DNA of 64,000 nucleotides from Ochotona curzoniae (Eukaryota; Chordata; Mammalia; Lagomorpha; Ochotonidae): contig NW_024467104.1 of NCBI RefSeq assembly GCF_017591425.1, positions 868,001-932,000 on the forward strand, in the 5' to 3' direction. Below, piece by piece: positions 48,161-57,584 of this stretch. How positions within the stretch are numbered: position 1 is the first letter of the stretch; each line of letters opens with the position of its first letter. Made by a program: the position numbers and the translations under genes. A model generated the notes under the pieces. That model saw only the letters and a list, made by a program, of their open reading frames with translations. It ran no database searches and was not told where the DNA came from.

Positions 48161-50796
48161 TTCCGTCCCCCAGAAGAAGTAACCCTAACTGCTGTTAGGG
48201 GGTAAATGGGGCGGTGACCGCTCTGGCTGCTTCCTGCTGACAGGGGGCGTAGTTCAAAGGCAGCAGTTGGGTATTCTTCTGGGGGTCGGTCTAAGGGTCC
48301 CCAGTGGAACGCATAAGTTATCAGAAGCGCCTGACAGAAGTCATCTGAGGTGCCTGGCAGGTTGTTCTGGCTCCAGGTGTTCCTTCTTGTTGAAGCCTAG
48401 ATGACAAAACAAAGACAATTATAATCTGTCCCAACCTAGTATGTAATGGGATCGGTGGAAAACACCAATTTGAATACTTGAGTTTTAGAATTTACATATG
48501 AGAAACATTTGCTAAACATTGGACTTGAGCAGTTTAGTTTAAAGCTATGAACTAGATTTATCAGTTTAAATAAACTCTTTTAAAGCTCAAGTTTTGAAGC
48601 ATTTAACCTCAATGAGCATCATAGAACACATGAAACTTTCTGAGCTATATGAGATTGTTATCTAGGTCCATTAGAAGGCACAGAAACAATGGAAGGATTA
48701 AAATGTGGCATTAGGACATGAACCCAAAAAGGGCATGTAAACATTAAATTTCCATGGAGTGACAATTTCGTCTAGCATTGACGATTCTGACTTAAGATTT
48801 AGACTTACTTGATTTTTGAAAATACTATGGTTGCTTTGTATATAGATGGTGGATTTTTTTTTTTAAATAACAATTGTGCTTTACCAGTTGCTGGAAAGCC
48901 TGAGTGTCAGAAGACATTGAGCCTAGAACATAAAGCACAACACTGAAAACATTTCATTACAAGACTTATGTGGATCATAGCATAGATGGCAAAAGATTAA
49001 ACTAGTTGTGAGTTACAATAGCCCAGCAGCTTATGGCATTCTAGTAAGAATTCACAAAACTTCATACATTAGGGCAAAGGCAAGCAATGAACTAGTTCTA
49101 TAGTTGTAGCAATGTTGACAGTTGTAGAACAGAAGAATCTTAAATAGATGAACAGAGAAATCCCCAATAATATAGTAAATGAGGAACACATGAGCCCTGC
49201 CTTAGAATAGTGTGGGAGTCCTAACCAGTGATGTCTAGCAAGAACTGAAGAGCGAGATGATAACCATGCCCTGTTGTAAGCCTGGTCTTCTGTTCTGAGT
49301 TTCTAGATTAGTCTGTCTGTCACCTAAGCTAATTTGGGGCTCCTGAGAGACCCTGATGGTCACGCTAAGAGAGGGAAGAAGCCCAAGCTAGCTAGGACAG
49401 AGAAGGCAGTGTCCAGATGGAAACTTACAGTTTTCTCTTCCACTGTGAGAACCACCCAGGGTTCTTGGGTGCTGTTCCCGAGGTGTCACTGAAGTCCGTG
49501 GATGGCCTTGAGCCTGTGCAGGTTCCAGAGCTGCTTCCTGTCCCATGTGGCAGATCCAATGGGAAATGACTGACCTGAAGTACTTGGCCTTTGAGGACAG
49601 TCAGATCTCCAATGAGTGCCTTGGTAGTCGGGACATGGCCCTGGGCGTCCTTTCTGATGATCCTTGATGAAGTGTCTGTCACTTCTGCAATGAAGAGCCC
49701 TTGGGAGGTCTCGGGGCATTTGGCTGGAACCAGGAGCACACGCCTCACTTATTCCACTTTGCCATGGGATCCCCGCCTGGTCTCTGAGGTAAAAGACCAT
49801 AGTGACCCCTTTAAGAGGATATCAGGGTACTTTCAGGTCCCATTGGTAAGTTTCTAAAGTTCTTTCCTAATGTCTAGGGCAGCTAAGAATTTGTTATTTA
49901 TATAACACTTATTCTTTTCTACATAGAATCTAGTGGAATATACTCAAAGTCATTCCTCAAGCATTTTAAGAAGCTGGGGGGGATTTCTCTGTGACTCTTA
50001 ATATCAGAGATTTATTTAAATCAAATGATCCAGCTCAGAAATTCTTCTTTATGAACACTTTCATCTATAAGTCAATTGAAATAGACTACATCGCTTGCCA
50101 CATGAACATGTACATATATACTAGATAACATACATTATAAATCAAAATAGCTTTTGTAACAGTTTTGAAAAAATCTATCAAGTGTTTTAAAGCTACTACA
50201 TCCTGCTCTTAGTAACACTAGTTAAAGATGCTTTCAGTTGGAACCTATAGCTTACTGTTTAACTTTAGCTCTATCTGCAATGGATGCAATAGTACCTGTT
50301 GGAACCAGAAGATTAAGCATTCCTTGTTAGAATTATAAAATATCAGTAAATATAAACAACTATTTACTTTACACGGCACACTGTGGAACCACCTGTAGGA
50401 CAGGCCCTGTTCCTTAGGATAACAGCTGTAAACAATGATGCAGTAAGATTATTAGACCTTAGTGATGTTTTCACATTTGTACCAACAGCAGTCTGTTATG
50501 TTAATATTTCATTATTGTACTGGATCTAGCTAGCAAATTTAGTCACCATTAAGATGAAAACAACTTAGAGAAGTTAAAAAAAAATGTTGCTTTGACAAAG
50601 AATCAGAATTCAATTCCATTGTACAAAAGATGAACATTTAGAAAATGTTGTACACAATGTTCAATCATACCATGCATCCTTTAAGAACTTGCTGTCTTAC
50701 TGTAACACAAAATCTCATAAATGATGCTTTTTTCAAATTAGAACATAAATAATACACAATGGAAGAAGACAAATAGTCCCACAATTTGGTACAAAA
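48161..50796 (-). mobile_element. Possible internal part of a retrovirus-like element, non-coding
   Basis: Lies between the LTR-like unit and a short repeat of the LTR's U3 end at about 50797-50835. It has no long open frame on either strand (longest 107 codons, 49425-49748 minus, no domain recognised). If it is an element body it is a coding-dead or non-autonomous one. It could equally be unrelated intergenic DNA. Confidence 0.3.
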
Positions 50797-50835
50797 TATC
50801 CTAACTGCCTACTACCCAGTCTAACTCCTCTCACA
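50797..50835 (-). repeat. 39-bp copy of the LTR-like U3 end
   Basis: TCCTAACTGCCTACTACCCA through TCTCACA is nearly identical to 48124-48160. Only this end is repeated, so the second LTR, if any, is truncated. Confidence 0.7.
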
Positions 50836-50941
50836 TAATGACCTCAAGGCTTGGTCCTTCCTGTGGGCCTGCCTCACAAGGGACGGTTAAGATCCAAAGT
50901 CAAACTGCAAGGTGGCAATTGACCGCAGGGTCCCTAGTCCT

Positions 50942-51004
50942 GTGTGTGTGTGAGAGAGAGAGAAGGAGAGAGAGAGAGAAGGAGAGAGAGAGAGACAGAG
51001 AGAC
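50942..51004. repeat. TG and GA simple repeat
   Basis: (TG)n about 50941-50952 followed by about 50 bases of GA-rich sequence. Confidence 0.85.
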
Positions 51005-51364
51005 TCAGCAGTGTCCCCACCCCACGGCCCTGCCTGCCTGCCTTCTCCACCCAGCATCAGGTAAAGTGGCTGCTAGACCTTCAGGGCCCTGGTCAGTTGT
51101 TAGAACATTCATGTGGCAATTGTGCTCTCTGCAGAAACAGCTGATTCAGGATTCCTGTGTCACACCCACCCGGGGACTGGTGCTTTTGATTGGGGTGGTG
51201 GCCAGGGTCAGAGGGATGAGAACTGTGGGGTTATATCATGCATTCATGTGACTTAGATTTCAATGTCTTGTACGTAGCAGAAAGCACTAAAATAACATAT
51301 CATTTTGCCTAAGCGGTAATCCTAACCTTATGAAAAACACAATTATTCTTTAATAAAAAAAGAT

Positions 51365-51560
51365 GTATTATTTGCTGTTTGAATGGCTGTGTGAGAGAGG
51401 AGAATCATCACTTGCAGCAGTTAGAGAAGCGCTAGGCCACGGGCAGCATTGAGGAGCTCCACACTCTAGCACCCTGCCTAGGCCACAGGGTGGTGGGTGA
51501 CAGGACCCAAGTATTTGAACATTCTGTTGATTTCCCCAGGTATAAGAGCTGTCAGGCTTG
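51365..51560 (-). repeat. Old CSINE, - orientation
   Basis: Diverged wording GGGTGACAGGACCCAAGTAT, TTGAACATTCTGTTGATTTC and CCCAGGTATAAGAG fits an old reverse SINE middle. The first part is weak. Confidence 0.4.
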
Positions 51561-51643
51561 TGGGCAGCCCATTGTGCAAAGCTGGCCCCTGGTGGAGGAG
51601 ATGTCACCAAAGGCTGTACCTGAATCCTCACTATTTTACTTTT
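51518..51643 (+). repeat. 126-bp block, first copy
   Basis: CATTCTGTTGATTTCCCCAG through CCTCACTATTTTACTT recurs at 55172-55297 with only a handful of differences. The first 40 or so bases look SINE-derived. This copy abuts the SPATA31 exon fragment directly. Confidence 0.8.
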
Positions 51644-52990
51644 CTCTCAGACCCCAGGCAGCAGCCAGACCCAAGAACACAGTGGGACCCTGGCCTCAGC
51701 AAACACTTGCCCCAGCCCATTGATCACGGAGCTTTATGTAGCTTCCCAATCTGCGCATTCTGATGAGAGCCGACAGGCAGCACAGGTGGGGGAGGACAAG
51801 TCCTCTCTTCGTGAAGTCACCGTGGGAGTGAATTCAATCACCAACTCCCCAATACTGTAAGGAAAAAGACAGAACCTCTCACACTCCAGTATTCCTGCAT
51901 GATTCCAGGAAGGACAGACAGACCTGAAGGCCCAGGTCATGCACACGAAGGGCGTCCCATAGCAGGAGGAGTCAGAGGACATGGGAATGGGCACCTTTCT
52001 TCAAGACCTTGCCACTGACCACCATCTCCAAGACTGTGCCCGCAAGCCTTCTTCCACTATCGATATCATGCTTTTTGAGGCCACTGGGGCCAGATATGGG
52101 AGTCTATTAAGCACCAGCTCAATTACACACACGGGGCCAAAGTACAGCCCAGAGCCGAGCAGGATCCTCCACATGAGGCCCCCATGGGAGAGTGAGCTCA
52201 AGATGCTGTGCCTCACTGAACAAAGAACCCCATTACGAGGGCAGGAAGAAAAATTTGTAGGCCAGCAAGCTGCCCATGCCCCTGGACAGTGCCACCCTGT
52301 CCAGGACATCCTGAGAAGAACATCACTGCTCCAGCCAAACCCAGAAACCTCACCCCAATGTAACAAATAGGGGAGCATGATAAAGAACATACTTAAAAAT
52401 TAATTCCAAAAATTGAAAAAGAAAAATAAATTCTCAAAACAATCTGTGCATATAACAGGGTGTCAGCCACAAAACCACTGGTGTCCCAAGAGGACAAAAG
52501 GCCAAATAAGAATGTTTTAAAGGCATCCGTGGAGATGCGTGCCTGCCACGATATGGGGTTGCACCATCTCTCCTAGGACAATGAAAAGGACAACTGCAAT
52601 TCACTGCATCACCAAGCCACCTGCAGATGCCATGGCCAGCCACAGCTGCTCCCTCAAGAACAGATGGGTCCGAGAACCAGAGAACTAGAGAACAAGCAGG
52701 CTGTGCCACCCAGGGAGGATTGGTGCCCAGTCAGATCCTGCCAGCAGCAGCTAAAGGCAATGGGTGCCTTAGGACATCCTGTACACTTGCCAGGCACTGC
52801 TTTCTGCAGAAAAATGTCCCTTGTGGCCGTTCCCAATGTGCTGTAACATTTCTCGAAGTCAGTGCAACACTTCTTTGCCCTCGCAGAGAAGACTCTTTGA
52901 GGACACTACTGCTTAAACACTCCCAATGATATGCACTGCTCTTTCAATGTTTATTTCTTTAGTCATTTATTCATTTTTGAAGTTAAAAAT
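51644..52990 (+). pseudogene. SPATA31: Partial SPATA31 pseudogene (3' end of last exon plus 3' UTR)
   Basis: Homologous to 61508-62870 of the intact gene, starting exactly at CTCTCAG. Long identical blocks include CAGGCAGCAGCCAGACCCAA and GGCCAGCAAGCTGCCCATGC. Damage includes an in-frame TAG in place of Leu-Gln (CATAGCAG near 51960), a stop after CCCCAATGTAACAAA near 52368, several indels (for example AACTAGAG inserted near 52684) and loss of the normal stop (CTCTTTGAGG at about 52895). The first about 750 codons of the gene have no counterpart here. It is a direct, upstream, same-strand copy, so it arose by segmental duplication and not retrotransposition. The homology continues into the TTTA-rich 3' region. 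Confidence 0.93.
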
Positions 52991-53019
52991 CCTCCTCTGC
53001 TAATTTTTATGTATCTATA

Positions 53020-53065
53020 CAATTCATTGTTAATTTATTTTCCAATTCATTGTTAATTTATTTTC
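53020..53065. repeat. 23-bp tandem duplication
   Basis: CAATTCATTGTTAATTTATT plus three bases is repeated head to tail (53020-53042 and 53043-53065). Confidence 0.85.
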
Positions 53066-54499
53066 CTTTTACATGCTCACTGCTATTCTCTTTTTAACTG
53101 CTCACCCCTGTCAGACCACTGGGGGTAAGAGGTTGCAGGACCCAAAGGCCTTCCCAGAGGATATGTCTTATCTGGATGCTGCAACCCAGGAGCCTGCTAG
53201 CTGGGCCCAGAAATGAGAGAGAAGCTGGGAAACAAGAGGGGTTGAGACATGGAGCAGAGCCACTGGTGGTCCTAGAGGGTGATGCCCAGGTTGGGACCAT
53301 GGGCCTGGAGCCTGCTGGATCCTCTGGCATCCAGCAAGACAGGCAAGGGGAGGGGAGCTGGGTGAGAACCACATGCCTCCTTCAGGAAGTGGGCCACAGT
53401 AGGTGATGGGGAGCAAGAACATCCGCATGCTGCTCCCATCATCTGACAATGCAGCAAGGTTAGTAATAACCCAGGTGCAAGCACTGCCATACCCCCTCCC
53501 AACTTCCTGACTTGGTATCACTGAGGGACGTGTGATAGGACCCTGTACCCAGATACCGTCCTCTCAGAGATGTCACCCAGTCCGTGCACACGACTGCCTC
53601 ACTGACACACTGAGCTGACCTACCAAACATTTTGAACAGATTTCTAGAAAACACAGTCAAAGCTGTGCCTTCTTCCTTCCCATCTGTGTAACCTGGATTA
53701 CTGTGCTACTGCTTGACTTATTTCTCTTTAATTTCCAAGACATGAAAACTCAACTGATCCGAGTGGATAGAGTCTGTCTTGCATTCTGCCTCCACTCACT
53801 AACCACACATTTACCATTCGCCGGGCTTCATTGATTAGACTTCAGCTCAACTCAATTTCCTCCCCTCTACTGCCCCCTTCCCATATCCATGGCCCTTCTA
53901 CAACATTCTTCACTCAAGTTCAACCACACATCTGTTCGTGCATTTCAGGATTCTGAGTTTGCAGAAGGATGTGCAAACTGGGGTCCCAAAGCTTCCCCAT
54001 CATGATGGGAAGACTGATTCCTCCCCAGTCCACCCAGTAGAGTGCTGCCTGAATTGAACTACTACACAGCCAGGTCTGCCTCCTGAAATCCATTTCCACA
54101 GCTTGGCTTCTTCCTCACCCCTGGGAGTTGGGGCCTTGAGTGCTCTGGCAATCCCCAGCCTTTTCAGCTGTCCACAAAGTTGATCTAGAGCTGGCCCATG
54201 TCAGGAGGATTTGGGGCAGGCCTCAAGAAATACAGTTCCTGCAGGAATATTTCAACTGGCTTAGAAGCCAAAACGTTGTCAGAGAGATGAGCACAAGGCT
54301 CGAAGGGCAGAGGGGAGGAAGAGGGAGAATGAGAAGGGGAGTAGGGGGTCTTGGAAGGGATGGCAATGGATTTAGCGAGCAGCTGGAGGGGGCATTCTTG
54401 GCTGGTGCACTGCAATACACTTCATATTTACAATAGCATGTGTTTAACTCACCAGCAAACGGTTACCACTATGTTAGGTAGAAAATCAACAATAAGTAG
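53066..54499. other. GC-richer spacer without recognised gene
   Basis: About 1.4 kb of mixed composition. Short frames up to 117 codons on both strands overlap each other and have no domain I know, so I do not call a gene. Confidence 0.35.
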
Positions 54500-54501
54500 A
54501 G

Positions 54502-54834
54502 TGCCCGGCGCGGTGGCTCAAGTGGTTAGGGTCCTCGCCTTGCACACCCGGGATCCCATATGGGCGCATGTTCTATCTCAGCAGCCCCACTTTCCTTTTA
54601 GTCCCCTGCCTGTGGCCTGGGAAGGCAGTCGAGGACGGCCAAAAGCTTTGGGACCCTGCACCCACATGGGAGACCCGGAAGAGGCTCCTGGCTTCGGATC
54701 GGCATAGTATAGGCCGTTGTGCTCACTTGGGGAGTGAATCATCAGATGGAAGCTCTTCCTCTCTGTCTCTCCTCTCTGTATATCTGCCTTTCCAATAAAA
54801 AAATAAAAAAATAAAAAATAAATCTTTAAAAAAA
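54502..54834 (+). repeat. Young CSINE, + orientation, with target-site duplication
   Basis: GCCCGGCGCGGTGGCTCAAG head keeps CpGs; GAGGACGGCCAAAAGCTTTG; A-rich tail. AACAATAAGTAGAG precedes and AACAATAAATAGAG follows it (one mismatch). Confidence 0.94.
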
Positions 54835-55171
54835 AACAATAAATAGAGACATTTTTTAAAATCTGACTATTCCTAAAGAGTATAGGAAAAGGTTGTAAAC
54901 AATAATCAAATCTCAAAATGCAATATTGTCTAAGTTGCATTTCTTCCCCCCCCCCCCATGGAGTATAATGTGTCTCCAATCAGCATATGTATCTTTGATG
55001 AGGAAATCCTGGGATATAAGGGGAAGGGACAGCCATTTCTTCTGCATGCCACACAGTACATTCTGATTAATTTATGTTGGTGTTTATTGTGTCATTCACT
55101 TGATACTACTGCAATTGCTTTCCTTCCATTTTGTTCCAGCAGAGCCTATGGCGTTTCCTTAGGACACATTA
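54835..55171. other. Short spacer
   Basis: A C11 homopolymer at about 54947-54957 and no gene. Confidence 0.35.
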
Positions 55172-55297
55172 ATCATTCTGTTGATTTCCCCAGGTATAAG
55201 AGCTGTCAGCCTTGTGGTCAGCCCATTGTGCGAAGCTGGCCCCTGGTGGAGGAGATGTCACCAAGGGCTGTACCTGAATCCTCACTATTTTACTTCA
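55172..55297 (+). repeat. 126-bp block, second copy
   Basis: Same block as 51518-51643 but standing alone, without an attached SPATA31 fragment. Confidence 0.8.
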
Positions 55298-55836
55298 ATG
55301 TTCTGTTACTTGAAAAAAAGTAAAAAGCAAATGTGGTCCAATGTTGTTAGTGGACACTGAATGGGGAGGCCAGAAATCTCTCTTGCATTCCTCCATGTGC
55401 TCTCCTGTTAACTATTCCACCATCACCACATGACGGCCATGCGTGTCCTTCTGGGGGAGGCTGAGGAATAACTTCCAAAGATGCTGATGTCCTTGTCCCT
55501 GAACCTCCGATTGTGTCACGTCCTGTGTCCTTTTAGACCATGAAGATCTAGTTAATTTGCAGGGATTGAGATGGGAGAGATTTAGCCTGGAATACTTGGA
55601 CATGCCTGTTGAAATCTCAAGAAGCGATCAGAGGGTTCATAGTCAACGGTGAGCAGAAGATGAATGCAAAACCTCGTGATGTGGTCACAGTCAGTCCATA
55701 CACATCTGGAAGAAATTGGGCTCAGCTTCACCTGGAGCCTCTGGTAGGGACATGGCTCTGCTGACTTCTAACTGCCACAGGTGATCAGTTTGTGTTGTTG
55801 GGACCACAAATTCAGGGCACTTTGTTGTAACAGCAA
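55298..55836. other. Spacer without recognised gene
   Basis: No gene or known repeat recognised. Confidence 0.3.
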
Positions 55837-55840
55837 TGGG

Positions 55841-56384
55841 TGTTTGAAAAATGTTATTTTTGGGCAGTGTGAGTTTCCTTTGTGTGGAGAAAACTGCTGC
55901 TTTGCTAGGCCAGGAGGCCCCTGGACTTTGGGAGGATTCCGCTCTGGGGATACATCTGTTCTTTGCTGCCTTGCAACTTTGTGAACCCAGGTGTGTGTGT
56001 GTGTGTGTGGGGGGGTGATTCTTCTCTGGTCCCATGAACAAGAGGAAGATAAGGGTGTGAGAATGGGATGAGCCATAAAGATAGAGGGTATGAGAATGGA
56101 ACACGCTCTCTGTACCTGAAGACAATAAAAATTAACATGTCTAAGATTGTTACTTTCCATGTATTTCCCAGCCCCAAAGGGCCTATATAGCTTCTGTCTT
56201 GGGCCATTCAGGGGTCTGACTGCCCTGCTTGGCTGGCCTCTGTGCCCCAAGTGCTGTCTGGCTCCAGAATGCTGGCACAATAATCTCTATTTGCTGTTTG
56301 CATTACCAGTGAGACCCTCTGTCATTCTCTGGGGGTTGACTAGCTCGCATCCTGATGTCCAGAAGCTTTAGCCTGACTCTAACA
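55841..56384 (+). mobile_element. Solo LTR, + orientation, about 1 kb upstream of SPATA31
   Basis: 544 bp beginning TGTTTGAAAA and ending CTCTAACA, flanked by TGGG on both sides (55837-55840, 56385-56388), a 4-bp target-site duplication. Same family as 46328-46873: shared CTGCTGCTTTGCTA, TTGGCTGGCCT, ATGCTGGCACAATAA and TTTGCATTA(C/T)CAGTGAG. A TATA box GCCTATATAG is at 56181-56190, but the polyadenylation signal reads AATAAT. It contains a GT/G run at about 55990-56018. Orientation is the same as the SPATA31 gene. Confidence 0.88.
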
Positions 56385-57314
56385 TGGGTAACCCAGATGA
56401 ATGAGCAATCATACTAGGCAATGGAGGTGATTTCTAAGCATGGGAGCAATAGACTCAGGGAAGGTATCACCAGCCCAGGATGGCAGGGTTGGCATTTCTT
56501 AGTTTGTCAGTCTTGCCTTGGATTAGGGTCTAGACAGCTCTGTGTAACTGCTGGATGAAAGCAAGAACATGAAAGTTGGCCAGGGCCAAGCATGTAGCCA
56601 GAGGCAACACCATAGGTTGGTCTCATTTGTCTGTTTTCCACCGACAATGCATCTGGGGCTGGGTACTTTGACTATCTAAGCACACAGTGTCAGGATCTGC
56701 ATGGTTCTGGTGAGGGCACCCTCCCTTGACTTGGTACCCATGATAGAGATGTGGAAAGACAAATAAAAAATATCCTTTCAAATGAATGAAAATGCCCTGG
56801 CCAGTTGGGTGTTAGTGGTGTCAACACGAATGTCAATGCCTTACAGAGACAGCTATATGGGGCCAGGGAAGAGCAGTGAGGTTTTTCAGAAGAACTGGGG
56901 CTCCTGCTGTCTCCAACAAGACCCTCAGAACTGTGCTGGGAGAGGTACGGGGGCACTGGCAGCCACGGGGATGTTGGAAGGGGTGCGGAGTGGTATTGAA
57001 GTTAGGGCGTATGCTGTCAGAGTTTTGAAGGGGGGAAAAGGACAGGCTGAGCAAAAGTCTGAAATTGATGGAATTTACACATCAGTCTTCAAGGAACCTG
57101 GTGATATCCAGGTGCCAGGGTGAAGGAATAGGACATTGGCTGGGCTTTATTTCTGACAAGTTGAACAGAGGGATTTGAAGTTGGGGAGCTAGAAGGCTGA
57201 GCAGTAGGGAGTGGTGGTAGTTCAGGTCTCTGTGCGGCCCTTGCCCCGCCCTCCATAGTTCTTTGTGACAACAGCTCTGTGATGCTGGCCTAGTGCCAAG
57301 GGAAACTCCCCGGG
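56385..57314. other. Upstream region of SPATA31
   Basis: No coding exon recognised. It should hold the promoter and 5' UTR, but no TATA box or CpG island stands out. A 113-codon + frame at 56782-57123 has no recognised domain. Confidence 0.35.
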
Positions 57315-57412
57315 CTCAGTTAGCTGTGGCTGACCGAGCGGTTCAGATGATGGACAATGCTCTCTCAGTTAGCTGCGGCCTCCCGAGTGGTTCAGATGCT
57401 AGAGAATGCTCT
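57315..57412 (+). repeat. 49-bp tandem duplication across the SPATA31 start codon
   Basis: CTCAGTTAGCTGTGGCTGAC... at 57315-57363 is repeated at 57364-57412 (CTCAGTTAGCTGCGGCCTCC...) with a few substitutions. Each unit has an ATG at the same relative place (57347 and 57396). As the period is not a multiple of three, the two ATGs are in different frames. Confidence 0.92.
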
Positions 57413-57584
57413 CTCCTCTCTGAAAACAATTAGCGACACATGGCTGAGCCCCAGCTATACTCCCTGGCTGGTGGATGTCATCCTCCCCATCCTGTGTGGA
57501 GTGGGACTCTTTCTCCTGATACTCCCATGGTTGGATAGAAAGCCAGCCTCACCAAAACCTAGGCAAGATGGGGTGGTCTGGAAG
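57396..57584 (+). CDS. SPATA31: SPATA31 exon 1 (membrane-anchor exon)
   Basis: 63 codons ending at the donor GAAG|GTAAGC. One hydrophobic helix (VDVILPILCGVGLFLLIL) after the short head matches the single N-terminal membrane segment of the family. The ATG at 57396 is preferred over those at 57347 (different frame, soon stopped) and 57357 (in frame, adds 13 residues absent from the family start MEN/MLEN). Confidence 0.85.

Noticed and set aside
49425..49748. 107-codon minus-strand frame as a retroviral gene
   Set aside because: No retroviral domain recognised, no neighbouring frames, and an overlapping frame of similar length is open in another phase.
51490..51723. 77-codon frame over the 126-bp block as a real exon
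   Set aside because: It begins in an old SINE, runs out of frame into the SPATA31 fragment and has no known domain.
55768..56280. 170-codon minus-strand frame over the LTR
   Set aside because: It lies almost wholly inside the solo LTR on the opposite strand and includes the translated GT run.
46328..56384. The two related LTRs as ends of one provirus
   Set aside because: Each has its own 4-bp duplication (GAAC, TGGG), and the first is inside a SINE that resumes right after it.
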